Shown: one piece after another, positions 16,316-25,359 of the stretch
Layout: each line of letters starts with the position of its first letter
How positions within the stretch are numbered: position 1 is the first letter of the stretch
DNA from: Tumebacillus_A lipolyticus
GTDB lineage: Bacteria; Bacillota; Bacilli; Tumebacillales; Tumebacillaceae
Reading direction: 5' to 3'
Assembly: GCF_042682745.1 (NCBI RefSeq)
Contig: NZ_JBHUIO010000005.1
Coordinates: forward strand, 1-64,000
DNA length: 64,000 nt
Notes under the pieces: model-generated
Told to the model about the DNA's origin: nothing
Database searches by the model: none
What the model saw: the letters and a program-made list of their open reading frames with translations, nothing else
Position numbers and translations under genes: made by a program

Positions 16316-16969
16316 TTATCTGTTTTCATCAAGCTCATCCAAATCTTCATTCTTCCCAACCACGACCAGAACATCCCCGTTGTGCAGAAGATCTGTCGCG
16401 ATCGGCGAGATGTTGATATCCTTGCCATGCTTGATCGCCATGACGTTACAGCCATAGCGACGGCGCAGGTCGAGCTGCTCCAGCGACTTGCCGACAAACT
16501 TGCTCGGCACCTGTATTTCATAGATCGAGTAGTCTGGGGCAAGCTCGATATAATCGAGGATGTTTGGCGAGATCAGATTGTGCGCCACCCGATAGCCCAT
16601 ATCGCGCTCCGGATAGACCACCTTGTCCGCTCCGATCTTCTCCAACACCTTGCCATGCAGTTCGTCTTGCGCTTTGACGACGATAAACTTCACCCCGAGC
16701 TCCTTCAAGATCAAGGTGGTCAAGATGCTATTTTTCACATCGTTGCCGATCGCCACGATCACCACGTCGAAGTTGCGAATCCCGATCGACTTGAGCGCGT
16801 TCTCGTCTGTCGAGTCGGCTGTGACCGCATGTGTGACCAGGTCGGCGATGTCCTGAATGCGGTCATCATCCGAGTCGATCCCGAGCACATCGTTGCCCAT
16901 CTCATAGAGCGTCCGCGCCACAGAAGTTCCGAAGCGGCCTAAGCCCACCACCGCAAACTGCTTTGCCAT
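16316..16969 (-). CDS. Ktr-type potassium uptake regulatory subunit (KtrA/KtrC)
   Basis: A 217-residue cytoplasmic RCK protein that gates a KtrB/KtrD potassium channel. The N-terminal Rossmann fold has GLGRFGTSVARTL and the acidic end of beta-2 (VLGIDSDDDRI); the C-terminal RCK_C domain starts near residue 135. No membrane subunit is in the window, as is usual for the KtrC type in Bacilli. The ATG at 16969 is preceded by CAAGGAGGAAGAG. Upstream in-frame codons have no binding site. Confidence 0.92.
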   Translation of the reverse strand: MAKQFAVVGLGRFGTSVARTLYEMGNDVLGIDSDDDRIQDIADLVTHAVTADSTDENALKSIGIRNFDVVIVAIGNDVKNSILTTLILKELGVKFIVVKAQDELHGKVLEKIGADKVVYPERDMGYRVAHNLISPNILDYIELAPDYSIYEIQVPSKFVGKSLEQLDLRRRYGCNVMAIKHGKDINISPIATDLLHNGDVLVVVGKNEDLDELDENR

Positions 16970-17020
16970 TCTCTCTTCCTCCTTGCCAGAGTCAGCCACG
17001 TTCTGGAAGTTACTCTCTGT

Positions 17021-17049
17021 AGCATACCCTGAACTTTCCTCGCTCACAA
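17021..17049 (-). promoter_or_regulatory. Candidate promoter of the ktr-rlmP unit
   Basis: TTGTGA (17044-17049) and TATGCT (17021-17026) with a 17-bp spacer on the minus strand, about 50 bp before the Ktr start and after the rplT terminator. Confidence 0.5.
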
Positions 17050-17055
17050 GAGCGA

Positions 17056-17085
17056 AAAAGAAAAGACCTGCAGATGCAGGTCTTT
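17056..17085 (-). terminator. Terminator of infC-rpmI-rplT
   Basis: AAAGACCTGCATCTGCAGGTCTTTT on the minus strand followed by a T-rich tract, 13 nt after the rplT stop. Confidence 0.9.
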
Positions 17086-17097
17086 CATCGCGTCATG

Positions 17098-17457
17098 TTA
17101 CGCGTTCACTTTCGATTTTGCCAGCGTTGCCAGCTCTGCAAACGCGTTTGCATCGTTTACAGCGAGGTCAGCCAGCATTTTGCGGTTCACTTCTACGCCT
17201 GCAACTTTCAAGCCGTGTACCAGCTTGGAGTAGGACAGACCGTTGAGGCGAGCTGCCGCGTTGATACGAGCGATCCACAGTTTGCGGAAGTCGCGCTTCT
17301 TCTGGCGGCGGTCACGGTATGCGTACAGCAGGGACTTCATGACCTGTGCGTTTGCAGTTTTAAACAGACGATGCTTGGAACCGCGGAAACCGCGTGCAAG
17401 CTTCAGGATTTTCTTATGGCGACGGCGGGTAACAATACCACCTTTTACTCTCGGCAT
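17098..17457 (-). CDS. rplT: 50S ribosomal protein L20
   Basis: A 119-residue L20 with the basic N-terminal extension (MPRVKGGIVTRRRHKKILKL) and the conserved GFRGSKHRLFKTANAQVMKSL segment. It is needed for early 50S assembly. In Bacillus it also represses its own operon by binding the leader, and a matching leader is present upstream of infC. Confidence 0.99.
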   Translation of the reverse strand: MPRVKGGIVTRRRHKKILKLARGFRGSKHRLFKTANAQVMKSLLYAYRDRRQKKRDFRKLWIARINAAARLNGLSYSKLVHGLKVAGVEVNRKMLADLAVNDANAFAELATLAKSKVNA

Positions 17458-17498
17458 TCTAATAAACCTCCTATGCTGTGTTCAAGCAGAAAATAATA

Positions 17499-17696
17499 TT
17501 ACAGGTAGGTGAGCATTTGCTCGATGCGTTTTTGGTCCGATTTGTGAACGGTGCCACGCTTGCGCAGTTTGCGCTTCACCTTTTGCTCTTTGTTGGAGAA
17601 CATGTGGCTGGTGTATGCATGGCTGCGGGAGAGCTTGCCAGAACCGGTACGCTTGAAACGCTTCGCCGCGCCGCGATGAGTTTTCATTTTGGACAT
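17499..17696 (-). CDS. rpmI: 50S ribosomal protein L35
   Basis: A 65-residue basic protein with the family sequence KMKTHRGAAKRFKRTGSGKL and the C-terminal MLTYL. The start is ATG 17696, since TTGGAGGTTCGCACC before it contains the binding site; the TTG inside that site is not a credible start. Confidence 0.98.
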   Translation of the reverse strand: MSKMKTHRGAAKRFKRTGSGKLSRSHAYTSHMFSNKEQKVKRKLRKRGTVHKSDQKRIEQMLTYL

Positions 17697-17721
17697 GGTG
17701 CGAACCTCCAATTGCTTGAAT

Positions 17722-18243
<522 letters not shown>

Positions 18244-18459
18244 AACCTGTCACCTCCAGTGTGAATGGCCCAACCTTGCTGGTGAAGAAAAAAGAAAATG
18301 CGCGATGTATTGGTGAAAATACATCCCGCATGGTTACAGACGAATATAAAACTCGCGCTGAAACGATCACATAACCCGGTCGCAGTCTCCTGTGGACGCT
18401 CTGCGGGTGAGAAGCGGGGTGCTTCTTCTTTCTCCTAGCCGATATGCCATTAAACTTCT
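18244..18459 (-). ncRNA. L20-type autoregulatory leader with attenuator
   Basis: The ~215-nt leader of infC contains AGGAGAAAGAAGAAGC and CCGCTTCTCACC segments able to base-pair, and an intrinsic terminator (ATGCGGGATGTATT/AATACATCGCGCAT then TTTTCTTTTTT) ending near 18287, well before infC. This matches the Bacillus infC-rpmI-rplT leader, where L20 binding favours the terminator. The terminator is directly visible; the L20-binding site is inferred from position. Confidence 0.75.
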
Positions 18460-18465
18460 CTATGT

Positions 18466-18494
18466 AATATAACTGATCGCCCGATCGCTGTCAA
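18466..18494 (-). promoter_or_regulatory. Sigma-A promoter of infC-rpmI-rplT
   Basis: Perfect TTGACA (18489-18494), 17-bp spacer and TATATT (18466-18471). The -35 box overlaps the last codons of ytxC. Confidence 0.88.
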
Positions 18495-19411
18495 CTATCT
18501 TTTGCCTGTTTGTTCAGCAACTCTTCCCACCGCTGCACCGACTGGCAGAGCAGACAGCCGCGACAGACGACCGACCGGTCGGCGAAGAGGTGCTCGACCG
18601 TCTCGACCAAAGAGGAAACCGCATCGCTCGATTCGCCGAGGTGAATGTACAGCTTCTCCGGCGCGAGCGAGATCAGCGTGCTCATCAACCGATCCTCCGC
18701 AGAAAGGGCGATGTCGCTCCCCGGCGCGGACGAATCCCCGCTCTGATCGAGCTCGACCAGCTTGCCTTCCGCATTGAACAGCTTGACGGTGCGCTCATCT
18801 GTGCAGATCATGTGCAGCAGGGGAAGTTGCGGTTCCTGCGCGTTCAAAAAATACCGCATCAGCTTGACGAACTCCTGATATTCGAGATCCATCAGATATT
18901 CGTCGATCGCCTGCAAGGCGACGCGATGTAGATCTTCATGAAAAGCTTGCAAGCGAAAGCGCAACAGCCCATCGATCAGCAGCTCGCCTCCCTCGTGCCA
19001 GACCTCCGCTGCCGATTGGGCGATGTGGCTTGCTCGAAGCGGATTGCCATCCTCGTCGAGCAGCCCTGCGAGCATCTCGACTGCCGAAGCGGACAGATAT
19101 TCGATCTCATCTTCCCCATAATAATAAAAATCACTTGCCACGATCCTCTGCAGCTCATGTCGCTCCCACACATCGGTGATGTAGTCTGCAATCCCTTCGG
19201 CAAGTGCCTCGATGGCTCTCCGTGTGAAGTTGTCCGCTCTTCCTTCGCTGGTCCCGATGATTCGATATGTAAAAAACGTATACTTTCCGCACCGATGTTG
19301 CTCACCGCTCAACCGGATGCCCGACTTTCGCTCCAGTTCTTCACGCGCACCCTCAAGTCGCGCACAGAGCTCGCCTGGGTGTTTTTCCACCCCAACGGTC
19401 AGCTTTTTCAT
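18491..19411 (-). CDS. ytxC: YtxC-like sporulation-associated protein
   Basis: A 306-residue protein with family-typical features of YtxC: an N-terminal segment with a FFTYRII core, a central DYITDVWERHELQRIV stretch and a C-terminal domain containing CRGCLLCQ (a CxxCxxC-like cluster). In B. subtilis ytxC sits downstream of dnaB-dnaI and upstream of the thrS/infC region, so position supports the call. Its function is not known; a sporulation link is by family annotation. AGGGGGGAAGCT precedes the ATG. Confidence 0.75.
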   Translation of the reverse strand: MKKLTVGVEKHPGELCARLEGAREELERKSGIRLSGEQHRCGKYTFFTYRIIGTSEGRADNFTRRAIEALAEGIADYITDVWERHELQRIVASDFYYYGEDEIEYLSASAVEMLAGLLDEDGNPLRASHIAQSAAEVWHEGGELLIDGLLRFRLQAFHEDLHRVALQAIDEYLMDLEYQEFVKLMRYFLNAQEPQLPLLHMICTDERTVKLFNAEGKLVELDQSGDSSAPGSDIALSAEDRLMSTLISLAPEKLYIHLGESSDAVSSLVETVEHLFADRSVVCRGCLLCQSVQRWEELLNKQAKDS

Positions 19412-19531
19412 AGCTTCCCCCCTACCTGATCGCTCCTGTCTGTCCTAAGATGTTATGGATAAGTGTATGCAGTTGGTGAGGATTCTATTCGCACGGGCCT
19501 ATAAATAAAGCGATTCCTGCGCGGAACCGCT

Positions 19532-20794
19532 CTATTTTTTCCCCGGCAGCTGCACGGTGAAGGTCGTCCCTTTGCCGATCTTGCTCTCGGCGCGAATCGT
19601 GCCTTGATGCGCTTCGACGATCCACTTGGCGATCGAAAGCCCAAGCCCGGTGCCTCCATCGGAAGAGGTGCGCACTTTGTCACCTCGGTAAAAGCGGTCG
19701 AACACAAAGGGGAGATCTTCCGCTGGGATGCCCGCCCCCGTATCTTCGACCACGATCTCCACTCCGTGTGAGGTGCGGCGGCAGATCACGTGCACTTTGC
19801 CTTGCTCCGCCGTATATTTCAAGGCGTTATCGAGCAGAATCACCAGCAGTTGTCGCAGGCGCGCCTCGTCCGCTTCCAATTGAATGCCCGGATGGAGATC
19901 GGTGGTGAGGGCAACCCCTTTGATCTCCGCCATCTGCGCAAACTGCCAGCAGATCTCGGTCAGCAGGCGGTCGAGCAATAGCGGTTTGCGCTCGATCTCC
20001 AGCTGGTTTGAGTCGGAGCGAGCAAGCGTCAACAGGTCGGCGACCAGCTTGTTCATCCGCCGCGTCTCTTTGAGCACGGCGGAGATCTTCTCGCTCTCCT
20101 GCTCAATCGTGGCGTAAGGATGTCTGAACAGCAGCTCCGCCTGCGATTGGATTACCGCCAGCGGCGTGCGCAGCTCATGGGAGGCGTCGGCGACAAACTG
20201 CTGCTGTTTCTCCCACGCGATGCGGATCGGCACCAGCGTCCGCCCTGCCAGAAAGAAGCCGGCGATGATGATCAGCACACCCCCGATCAGCGTTCCGGCG
20301 ATCAACACCATCTGCAGACGGTCGAGAATCGCCTGCTCCGAATCGACATTGCGGACAAACTGCACGGTCGAGATCAGGATGCCCAGGTCGCCATTGGTGA
20401 CGATCGTGTTATCAGGTGCGCTCATCGTCAGCACCCGGTAGCTGTGCTCGCCAAATTTCACCGTCTTGGGAACCCCATCTGGTGTCAGCTTTTGAAAGCT
20501 CAGCACATCCGCTTCGACCACTTCCTGCTGTTCGGGCGACACGTTGATCAGCCTGCCCTGCTTGGTCCAAGCTAACACCACCGGCGGGCGGTCGACCGTC
20601 TTGCCGATCGGATGCGGGATCGTGACTTTTCTCGGATCTTGCAAACGGCTGGACAGTTGCATCAGCGCATCGTCCACCTGATCGACCAGCCGATCTTGCA
20701 TATAGAGATACAGAGCGACGCTGCCGATAAACAAGATGATAAAAAAGACCAACGTATAGAGAAGCACCAGCTTGGATCTGATCTTCGCAAACAT
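19532..20794 (-). CDS. Sensor histidine kinase
   Basis: A 420-residue membrane kinase. Two membrane helices (about 10-31 and 163-184) bracket an extracytoplasmic sensor of about 130 residues. The H box is ADASHELRTPL (His ~206), placed only ~20 residues after the second helix, leaving no room for a full HAMP domain. The ATPase has N box LLDNALKYT, G1 EDTGAGIP, F box FDRFYRGD and G2 GGTGLGLSI. It starts 1 nt after the regulator stop, with AAAGGAG inside the regulator's end, so the two are translationally coupled. It resembles CiaH/BaeS-type kinases of envelope stress. Confidence 0.95.
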   Translation of the reverse strand: MFAKIRSKLVLLYTLVFFIILFIGSVALYLYMQDRLVDQVDDALMQLSSRLQDPRKVTIPHPIGKTVDRPPVVLAWTKQGRLINVSPEQQEVVEADVLSFQKLTPDGVPKTVKFGEHSYRVLTMSAPDNTIVTNGDLGILISTVQFVRNVDSEQAILDRLQMVLIAGTLIGGVLIIIAGFFLAGRTLVPIRIAWEKQQQFVADASHELRTPLAVIQSQAELLFRHPYATIEQESEKISAVLKETRRMNKLVADLLTLARSDSNQLEIERKPLLLDRLLTEICWQFAQMAEIKGVALTTDLHPGIQLEADEARLRQLLVILLDNALKYTAEQGKVHVICRRTSHGVEIVVEDTGAGIPAEDLPFVFDRFYRGDKVRTSSDGGTGLGLSIAKWIVEAHQGTIRAESKIGKGTTFTVQLPGKK

Positions 20795-20795
20795 C

Positions 20796-21467
20796 CTATT
20801 GCTCCTTTAGCAGATAGCCCACGCCGCGAATCGTCTGGATCAGATGATCGCAGCTGTGCGCCGCCAGCTTTTTGCGGACGTAGTGCAAATATACATCGAC
20901 AACCCCGATGTTCGTATCCACTTCAAAGCCCCACACGCGATCGAAAATTTGCTCGCGCGTCAGGATCTGCCCTCGATTGAGCAACAAAAATTCGAGCAGT
21001 TTGTACTCTTTTGCTGTCAGCTTGAGCATGACACCGTCCACCTGCCCGTCATAATCCTTCGGACGCAAGGTGAGCGGGCCGCAGGTGATCTCCCCATCGT
21101 TCACTCCGCTCTTGCGCCGCAGCAGCGCGCGAGCACGTGCCAACAGCTCTTGAAAGGCGAACGGTTTGGTCAGATAGTCGTCCGCGCCAACATCCAACCC
21201 GGTCACGCGATCTTCTACCGAGTCGCGGGCGGTGAGGAGCAAGATCGGCGTCTGAGTCCCTGCTCTCCGCAGCGCTTTGATCATCTCAAGCCCACTTTTT
21301 CCGGGAAGCATGATGTCGAAGATCATCAGGTCGTAAATGCCCTGCTCAGCAAAATACAGCCCGTCAAGACCGTTGCTCGCCTGGTCGATCTGATAGCCCT
21401 CCTCTTCAAAAACATCTGCGATAGCCTGCAAAAGAGAGCGATCATCTTCCACGATCAGCACTCGCAT
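20796..21467 (-). CDS. OmpR/PhoB-family response regulator
   Basis: A 223-residue regulator. The receiver has the acidic pair EDD (residues 7-9), phospho-acceptor Asp51 (MIFDIMLPGKSG), Thr in LLTARD and Lys in DDYLTKPF. The winged-helix domain ends HYVRKKL...IRGVGYLL, typical of OmpR. AGGGGAGG before ATG 21467 sets the start. The kinase follows and the secreted repeat protein precedes, all on the minus strand. The direct repeat upstream of the repeat protein is a plausible target. Confidence 0.96.
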   Translation of the reverse strand: MRVLIVEDDRSLLQAIADVFEEEGYQIDQASNGLDGLYFAEQGIYDLMIFDIMLPGKSGLEMIKALRRAGTQTPILLLTARDSVEDRVTGLDVGADDYLTKPFAFQELLARARALLRRKSGVNDGEITCGPLTLRPKDYDGQVDGVMLKLTAKEYKLLEFLLLNRGQILTREQIFDRVWGFEVDTNIGVVDVYLHYVRKKLAAHSCDHLIQTIRGVGYLLKEQ

Positions 21468-21563
21468 GACATCCTCCCCTTTTTCTTTTTCATAGTTTGT
21501 GTGGATCTGTAGTAAATACTCGAAAAGAACAGGCATTCCTGCCTGTCCTCTTCGCGGTGCTCA

Positions 21564-22772
21564 TCAATCGATTCTCGTCGTGGTTGCGAAGCTTTTTCCG
21601 CTCGTCGCAGTTCCAGCGAACGGTGCGCGCTGCTGTTTCAGTTCAACGCCAACTCCTTTTTCCGCACGCACTCCGCGCTCGACCTTCAGATGACCCGCTC
21701 CGTTGATCATCTCCTTGATCTGCTCGGCTGTCATGCGCTCTTTCATGCTGTCCGCTTGCTCTTGGGTGATCTTGCCATCTGCGAGCAGTTGATCGATCTG
21801 CTTCTGATGCTCCGCTTGCATGAACTCGATCAGCTTCTCTTCGCTGATCCCTTTGTCTGCCGCGACCTGCGCCAGCGTCTTGCCCGACTTAAGCGCGCTG
21901 CTGAATTCCTCTTCGGTCAGGCCGAGGAAGTTCGGCAGTCCGCTCTGCATCGGCATCATCATCACTTTGCCCGCTTGCTTGTGCCCGAACACTTGCGGCC
22001 CTTTGCCTTCGACCATCGCTTTGATCTGCTCTGCCGTCATATGTTCTTTCATCTTGTCCGCCTGCTCTTGCTCGATCTTGCCATCGGCGAGCAGTTGGTC
22101 GATCTGCTTCTGATGTTCGGTCAGCATAAACTCGATCAGCTTCTCCTCGCTGATCCCTTTGCCCTCCGCGATCTGCGCCAGCGTCTTGCCCGACTCCTGT
22201 GCGCTGCGAAGCTCCTCTTCGGTCATCCCGAGGAATTTTGGCAGTTCGCCGTTCATCGGCATGATCATCACTTTGTCCGCTCGTATGTGCCCAATCCCCT
22301 GTGGCCCTTTTCCTTCGACCATCGCTTTGATCTGCTCTTCCGTCATATGTTCTTTCATCTTGTCCGCCTGCTCTTGCTCGATTTTTCCATCGGCGAGCAG
22401 TTGGTCGATCTGTTTCTTATGTTCGGTCAGCATAAACTCGATCAGCTTCTCCTCGCTGATCCCTTTGTCTGCTGCGATCTGCGCCAGCGTCTTGCCCGAT
22501 TCCTGCGCGCTGCGGAGCTCCGCTTCGGTCATCCCGAGGAAGTTGGGCAACTCAGACGTTCCTGCCATGCTGATAAACACCTTGCCGCCAAAGCCTTCAC
22601 CTTTGCCTGCATGCTTGAAAGGAAACTGTTTGTCGGTCGTTTGTGCGCTCGCTCCACTCGCTTCGGAAGACGCTTGCTCCCCTCCTTGGTTAGAAGCTGC
22701 CAACGCTGTCCCGGAGCCGGCCAACACTGCCGCAATTCCTAAGGTCAACACAAGTTTCGTACGTCTGTTCAT
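21564..22772 (-). CDS. Secreted protein with three ~104-residue repeats
   Basis: A 402-residue exported protein. A Sec signal (MNRRTKLVLTLGIAAVLAGS, cleavage near ALA-AS) is followed by three near-identical units, each with LPxFLGMTEEELRSAQESGK, TLAQIAADKGISEEKLIEFM, QIDQLLADGKIEQEQADKMK and EQIKAMVEGKG. The KI(E/T)QEQAD element recalls DUF2680-type secreted proteins. The third unit has diverged most. The C-terminus is basic and unique. It heads the operon with the regulator and kinase, so it may be the sensed or sensing partner of the kinase ectodomain; this is inference. Function unknown. Confidence 0.85.
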   Translation of the reverse strand: MNRRTKLVLTLGIAAVLAGSGTALAASNQGGEQASSEASGASAQTTDKQFPFKHAGKGEGFGGKVFISMAGTSELPNFLGMTEAELRSAQESGKTLAQIAADKGISEEKLIEFMLTEHKKQIDQLLADGKIEQEQADKMKEHMTEEQIKAMVEGKGPQGIGHIRADKVMIMPMNGELPKFLGMTEEELRSAQESGKTLAQIAEGKGISEEKLIEFMLTEHQKQIDQLLADGKIEQEQADKMKEHMTAEQIKAMVEGKGPQVFGHKQAGKVMMMPMQSGLPNFLGLTEEEFSSALKSGKTLAQVAADKGISEEKLIEFMQAEHQKQIDQLLADGKITQEQADSMKERMTAEQIKEMINGAGHLKVERGVRAEKGVGVELKQQRAPFAGTATSGKSFATTTRID

Positions 22773-22832
22773 GTTGCTCTCACCCTTTCGATTGGTCTTG
22801 GGCTTTCCTTACAACCACAGTATGGGAGAGCT

Positions 22833-22851
22833 TCTTTAGATTCTCTTTAGA
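22833..22851 (-). promoter_or_regulatory. Direct-repeat operator, probable response-regulator site
   Basis: Two copies of TCTAAAGA (22844-22851 and 22833-22840 on the minus strand) are spaced exactly 11 bp apart, one helical turn, as in OmpR/PhoB-type sites. A CATACT -10-like box lies 8 bp downstream, about 50 bp before the repeat-protein start, and no good -35 is present, as expected for an activated promoter. Confidence 0.55.
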
Positions 22852-22899
22852 AAATGGTACAGTATAGGAAAAATGGTCTGTCCGAGAGGAAGGTACCTG

Positions 22900-23505
22900 A
22901 TGATCGAGTGGAACGGGAGAGAGTTTGAAGGAGAGGATTTGCGCGATGTGGAGTGGACAGAGGCGACGCTTCACGACTGTCGATTTGTAAACTGCAACTT
23001 TACGCACGCTCAGATGAAAGAGCTACAGACGCACGGGTGTCAGTTTGTCGGCTGTAACTTTAGCGGGGCTTCGCTCAACGATTCCCTGCATCACAGCTCC
23101 GCATTTGTAAACTGTCAATTTCAAGGGGCGAACCTGTTCGTCTCGCGTTGGAAAGGGTGCAAATTGACCGGTTCGAGCTTTGTCGAGGCCGACCTGACCG
23201 GAATCAGCATCGACGGCGGCGATCTGTCCTTTGTGAACCTGCGCTCACAAGAACTGAACCGCCAGAAGTTGCGCGGCGTGCAGCTGGTGGAAGCTGACCT
23301 GTACGGCGCTCAGTTAGAAAAGGCCGATCTGCGCGACTGCGACCTGTCCCGCGCCAACCTTGCCCATACGAAGTTAAAGGGTGCAGATTTTCGGGGAGCG
23401 GAAATGGACGGAGTGTCTTTCGTCAACATGGACGTTCGAGGCGCGCGGCTCGATCTGCAACAGGCGCTGCTGCTCGCCCGCTCTTTAGGCGCGCTGATCG
23501 ATTGA
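22900..23505 (+). CDS. Pentapeptide-repeat protein
   Basis: A 201-residue protein made of A(D/N)LXX-type pentapeptides predicted to fold as a right-handed quadrilateral beta-helix (for example FVNCNFTHAQM, LVEADLYGAQLEKADLRDCDLSRANL). Some family members (Qnr, MfpA) protect DNA gyrase by mimicking DNA, but most have no known role, and no Qnr-specific loops are apparent. Cysteine is frequent (CRFVNCNF, CQFVGCNF) in the first half. ATG 22900 has GAGGAAGG 7 nt upstream. It is transcribed divergently from the two-component operon. Confidence 0.9.
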   Translation: MIEWNGREFEGEDLRDVEWTEATLHDCRFVNCNFTHAQMKELQTHGCQFVGCNFSGASLNDSLHHSSAFVNCQFQGANLFVSRWKGCKLTGSSFVEADLTGISIDGGDLSFVNLRSQELNRQKLRGVQLVEADLYGAQLEKADLRDCDLSRANLAHTKLKGADFRGAEMDGVSFVNMDVRGARLDLQQALLLARSLGALID

Positions 23506-23528
23506 TCGACTTTCTTCATCAGAACAAA

Positions 23529-23585
23529 GCCCCCATTTTGGCAAAGGGGGCGGTGAATAAAGGGCCCGAGTTCGGGCTTTTTTTG
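23529..23585. terminator. Double hairpin terminator
   Basis: GCCCCC(ATTTTGGCAAA)GGGGGC at 23529-23551, then GCCCGA/TCGGGC followed by eight Ts (23561-23585). It lies between converging genes and ends the pentapeptide-repeat transcript; the second hairpin may also serve the acetyltransferase. Confidence 0.8.
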
Positions 23586-23589
23586 TTGC

Positions 23590-24147
23590 TTATCGTTCGC
23601 ACAACCTGAGCTGTTGCTCGATGACAGACCAGCGCTCCTCCATACCAGGTGCGTAGCAGAACGGTTCGAAGCCGAGGTTGAGATACACTTTGAGCGCGGA
23701 CAGACGGTGATCGTTCGTGCCGACGCGGATGCTCGTGTATCCAGCGGAGAGCATCCGCGACACGGCGGCAGCGCATGCTGCTGTCGCCAGCCCACGACCG
23801 CGATGTTCCGGTCGGGTGATCACATAGCCCAGATCACCGCCGAACGGAAAGTGCCAATGCCCACCTTGCGGATTGTGCACCGCACAAGCGGTCGCCACGA
23901 TCTCTTCGGAACGCTCCTCGACGATGAAAAAAATACCCTGTGGCAACACGATGTCGAGAAAGCTCGCAAGCTTTTCCTCATCCAACTTCCAACCTTCTGC
24001 TGCGAGCAGCGCTTGATAGTTTACCCGATCGCGCTCCTCAAACGTCCGCATCCTGTAGCCGCGCGGGAGTTTTATTTCTGGTGGAGTTGCCAGACGATGC
24101 TCAGGATACAGCAGATATAGCGGTTTCGGCGGCGTTTTCGTGTTCAT
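23590..24147 (-). CDS. GNAT family N-acetyltransferase
   Basis: A 185-residue GNAT protein. Motif A is visible as LGYVITRPEHRGRGLATAAC, followed by the motif B region RLSALKVYLNLGFEP. The N-terminal ~30 residues (YLLYPEHRLATPPEIKLPRGY) are a family-specific extension. The substrate is unknown; no linked substrate gene is present. It is the last gene before the double terminator and is read away from the 24217 gene, with a gap of about 70 nt. Confidence 0.88.
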   Translation of the reverse strand: MNTKTPPKPLYLLYPEHRLATPPEIKLPRGYRMRTFEERDRVNYQALLAAEGWKLDEEKLASFLDIVLPQGIFFIVEERSEEIVATACAVHNPQGGHWHFPFGGDLGYVITRPEHRGRGLATAACAAAVSRMLSAGYTSIRVGTNDHRLSALKVYLNLGFEPFCYAPGMEERWSVIEQQLRLCER

Positions 24148-24216
24148 CCGAATTGGACACTCCTTTAGCCGTTTCTTCCTACATATTTAGATGAGTCATC
24201 TAGTAGCAATCCCAAA

Positions 24217-24486
24217 CTATTCTTCCTTTGCCTGCACCTGGCGCCTCTGCTTCAGATCCTCGTTCAGCGATTTGACTTTTAAGATCGCCGCTTTGATCTT
24301 AGCAGACTCCTCTGGTGCTGCCGTGCCCCAATGTTGTACCAGCGGCGGCATCGTGTTGCGGATATGCATGTAGATCGCCCATTCCAAGACGGTCTCCACA
24401 TTCTCTTGCGAAGATTTCCCTGTCATCATCTCTGTGAACGTTTGCAAAAGACCTTCCAGATGTTCAGGCACTTGGTAGTTTGCCAT
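24217..24486 (-). CDS. Small hypothetical protein (possibly YusU/DUF2573-like)
   Basis: An 89-residue soluble, mostly helical protein with a charged C-terminus. MPPLVQHWG in the middle and the helical layout recall the small DUF2573 (YusU) family of Bacilli, but I am not sure of this. The start is ATG 24486 with GCGAGGTTG upstream; a longer frame begins inside the preceding gene. It lies 50 nt downstream of the AAA ATPase stop on the same strand and may be co-transcribed. Confidence 0.6.
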   Translation of the reverse strand: MANYQVPEHLEGLLQTFTEMMTGKSSQENVETVLEWAIYMHIRNTMPPLVQHWGTAAPEESAKIKAAILKVKSLNEDLKQRRQVQAKEE

Positions 24487-24536
24487 GTGACAACCTCGCT
24501 TTTCAAGGAAATTTTCTCCTTCCATCTTATCGAGGG

Positions 24537-25298
24537 TCATTCCCCATTGCAATCCTCAAACAGTTCGCGCAGCATCACATCCCGCCGATTCATAAAGGAT
24601 TTGGTCACCGTATAATGCGGCGTGTCCTCATAGGCGACCTTCCGAATCGGTGCCTCGTCAAACGAGAAGATGTCAGCCCCCGGATACCCGAGCAAGATCG
24701 GCGAGTGCGTGCAGATGATAAACTGTGCTCGCTTCGTGTCGACGAGCGTTTTCATCACGCGCAAAAAGGTCAGCTGACGCATCGGTGACAAGGCGGCCTC
24801 CGGTTCGTCGAGGAGGTAGATGGCATTTCCCCGTTCTTGAAACCGATTTTGAAACAGCGCGAGAAACGATTCCCCGTGTGATCGTTGGTGCAGCGATTTC
24901 CCCCCATAACGTCCATAGGGATTTCCCATAAAATCGATGTCGCGCTCCCGCCGTTCCAACAGGGTTGCAAAGTTGTAAAACGTCTCCGAGCGCAAGAAGA
25001 ATCCGTTGCGCACCTTGGGCATCCACGACAGGCGCAACACCTGATCGAGAGGAAAATCGTGCGCCTCCGAGTGCTCCTCCGCCTGCATTTCGCCTCCGCT
25101 TTTCGGAAACTCGCACAGCGAGGCGATCGCTTCTAACAAAGTCGATTTGCCCGTCCCGTTTTCGCCGATAAAAAATGTGATCGGCTGGTGAAGTTCGAGC
25201 CGCTCCAGACCTTGATAGGCGGGCAGGTGAAACGGGTATCCGCTTCGCTCCCGACTGGGTACTCGATCCCACAGAAATTGAATGTCGCGCAGAAACAT
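24537..25298 (-). CDS. AAA family ATPase (ABC/OLD-like, single domain)
   Basis: A 253-residue ATPase of the AAA_21/ABC-like group. Walker A is FFIGENGTGKSTLLEA, a signature-like HGESFLALF is at ~140, Walker B is AIYLLDEPEAALSP and the switch His is in FIICTHSPILL. There is no coiled coil, TOPRIM or membrane domain, so it is a free-standing ATPase as in YbjD-like bacterial proteins. Some relatives act in phage defence with a nuclease partner, but none is beside it here. GGAAAGGAGGG precedes the ATG. Confidence 0.85.
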   Translation of the reverse strand: MFLRDIQFLWDRVPSRERSGYPFHLPAYQGLERLELHQPITFFIGENGTGKSTLLEAIASLCEFPKSGGEMQAEEHSEAHDFPLDQVLRLSWMPKVRNGFFLRSETFYNFATLLERRERDIDFMGNPYGRYGGKSLHQRSHGESFLALFQNRFQERGNAIYLLDEPEAALSPMRQLTFLRVMKTLVDTKRAQFIICTHSPILLGYPGADIFSFDEAPIRKVAYEDTPHYTVTKSFMNRRDVMLRELFEDCNGE

Positions 25299-25327
25299 GC
25301 CCGTCCCTCCTTTCCTCTATCTTTTCG

Positions 25328-25359
25328 AAAAAAAGAGCGGGAGTCAATTCCCGCTCTTT
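25328..25359 (-). terminator. Intrinsic terminator upstream of the AAA ATPase
   Basis: AAAGAGCGGGA/TCCCGCTCTTT hairpin followed by seven Ts on the minus strand. It would stop transcripts from the small membrane gene at 25630-25815, so the ATPase needs its own promoter or readthrough. Confidence 0.8.
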
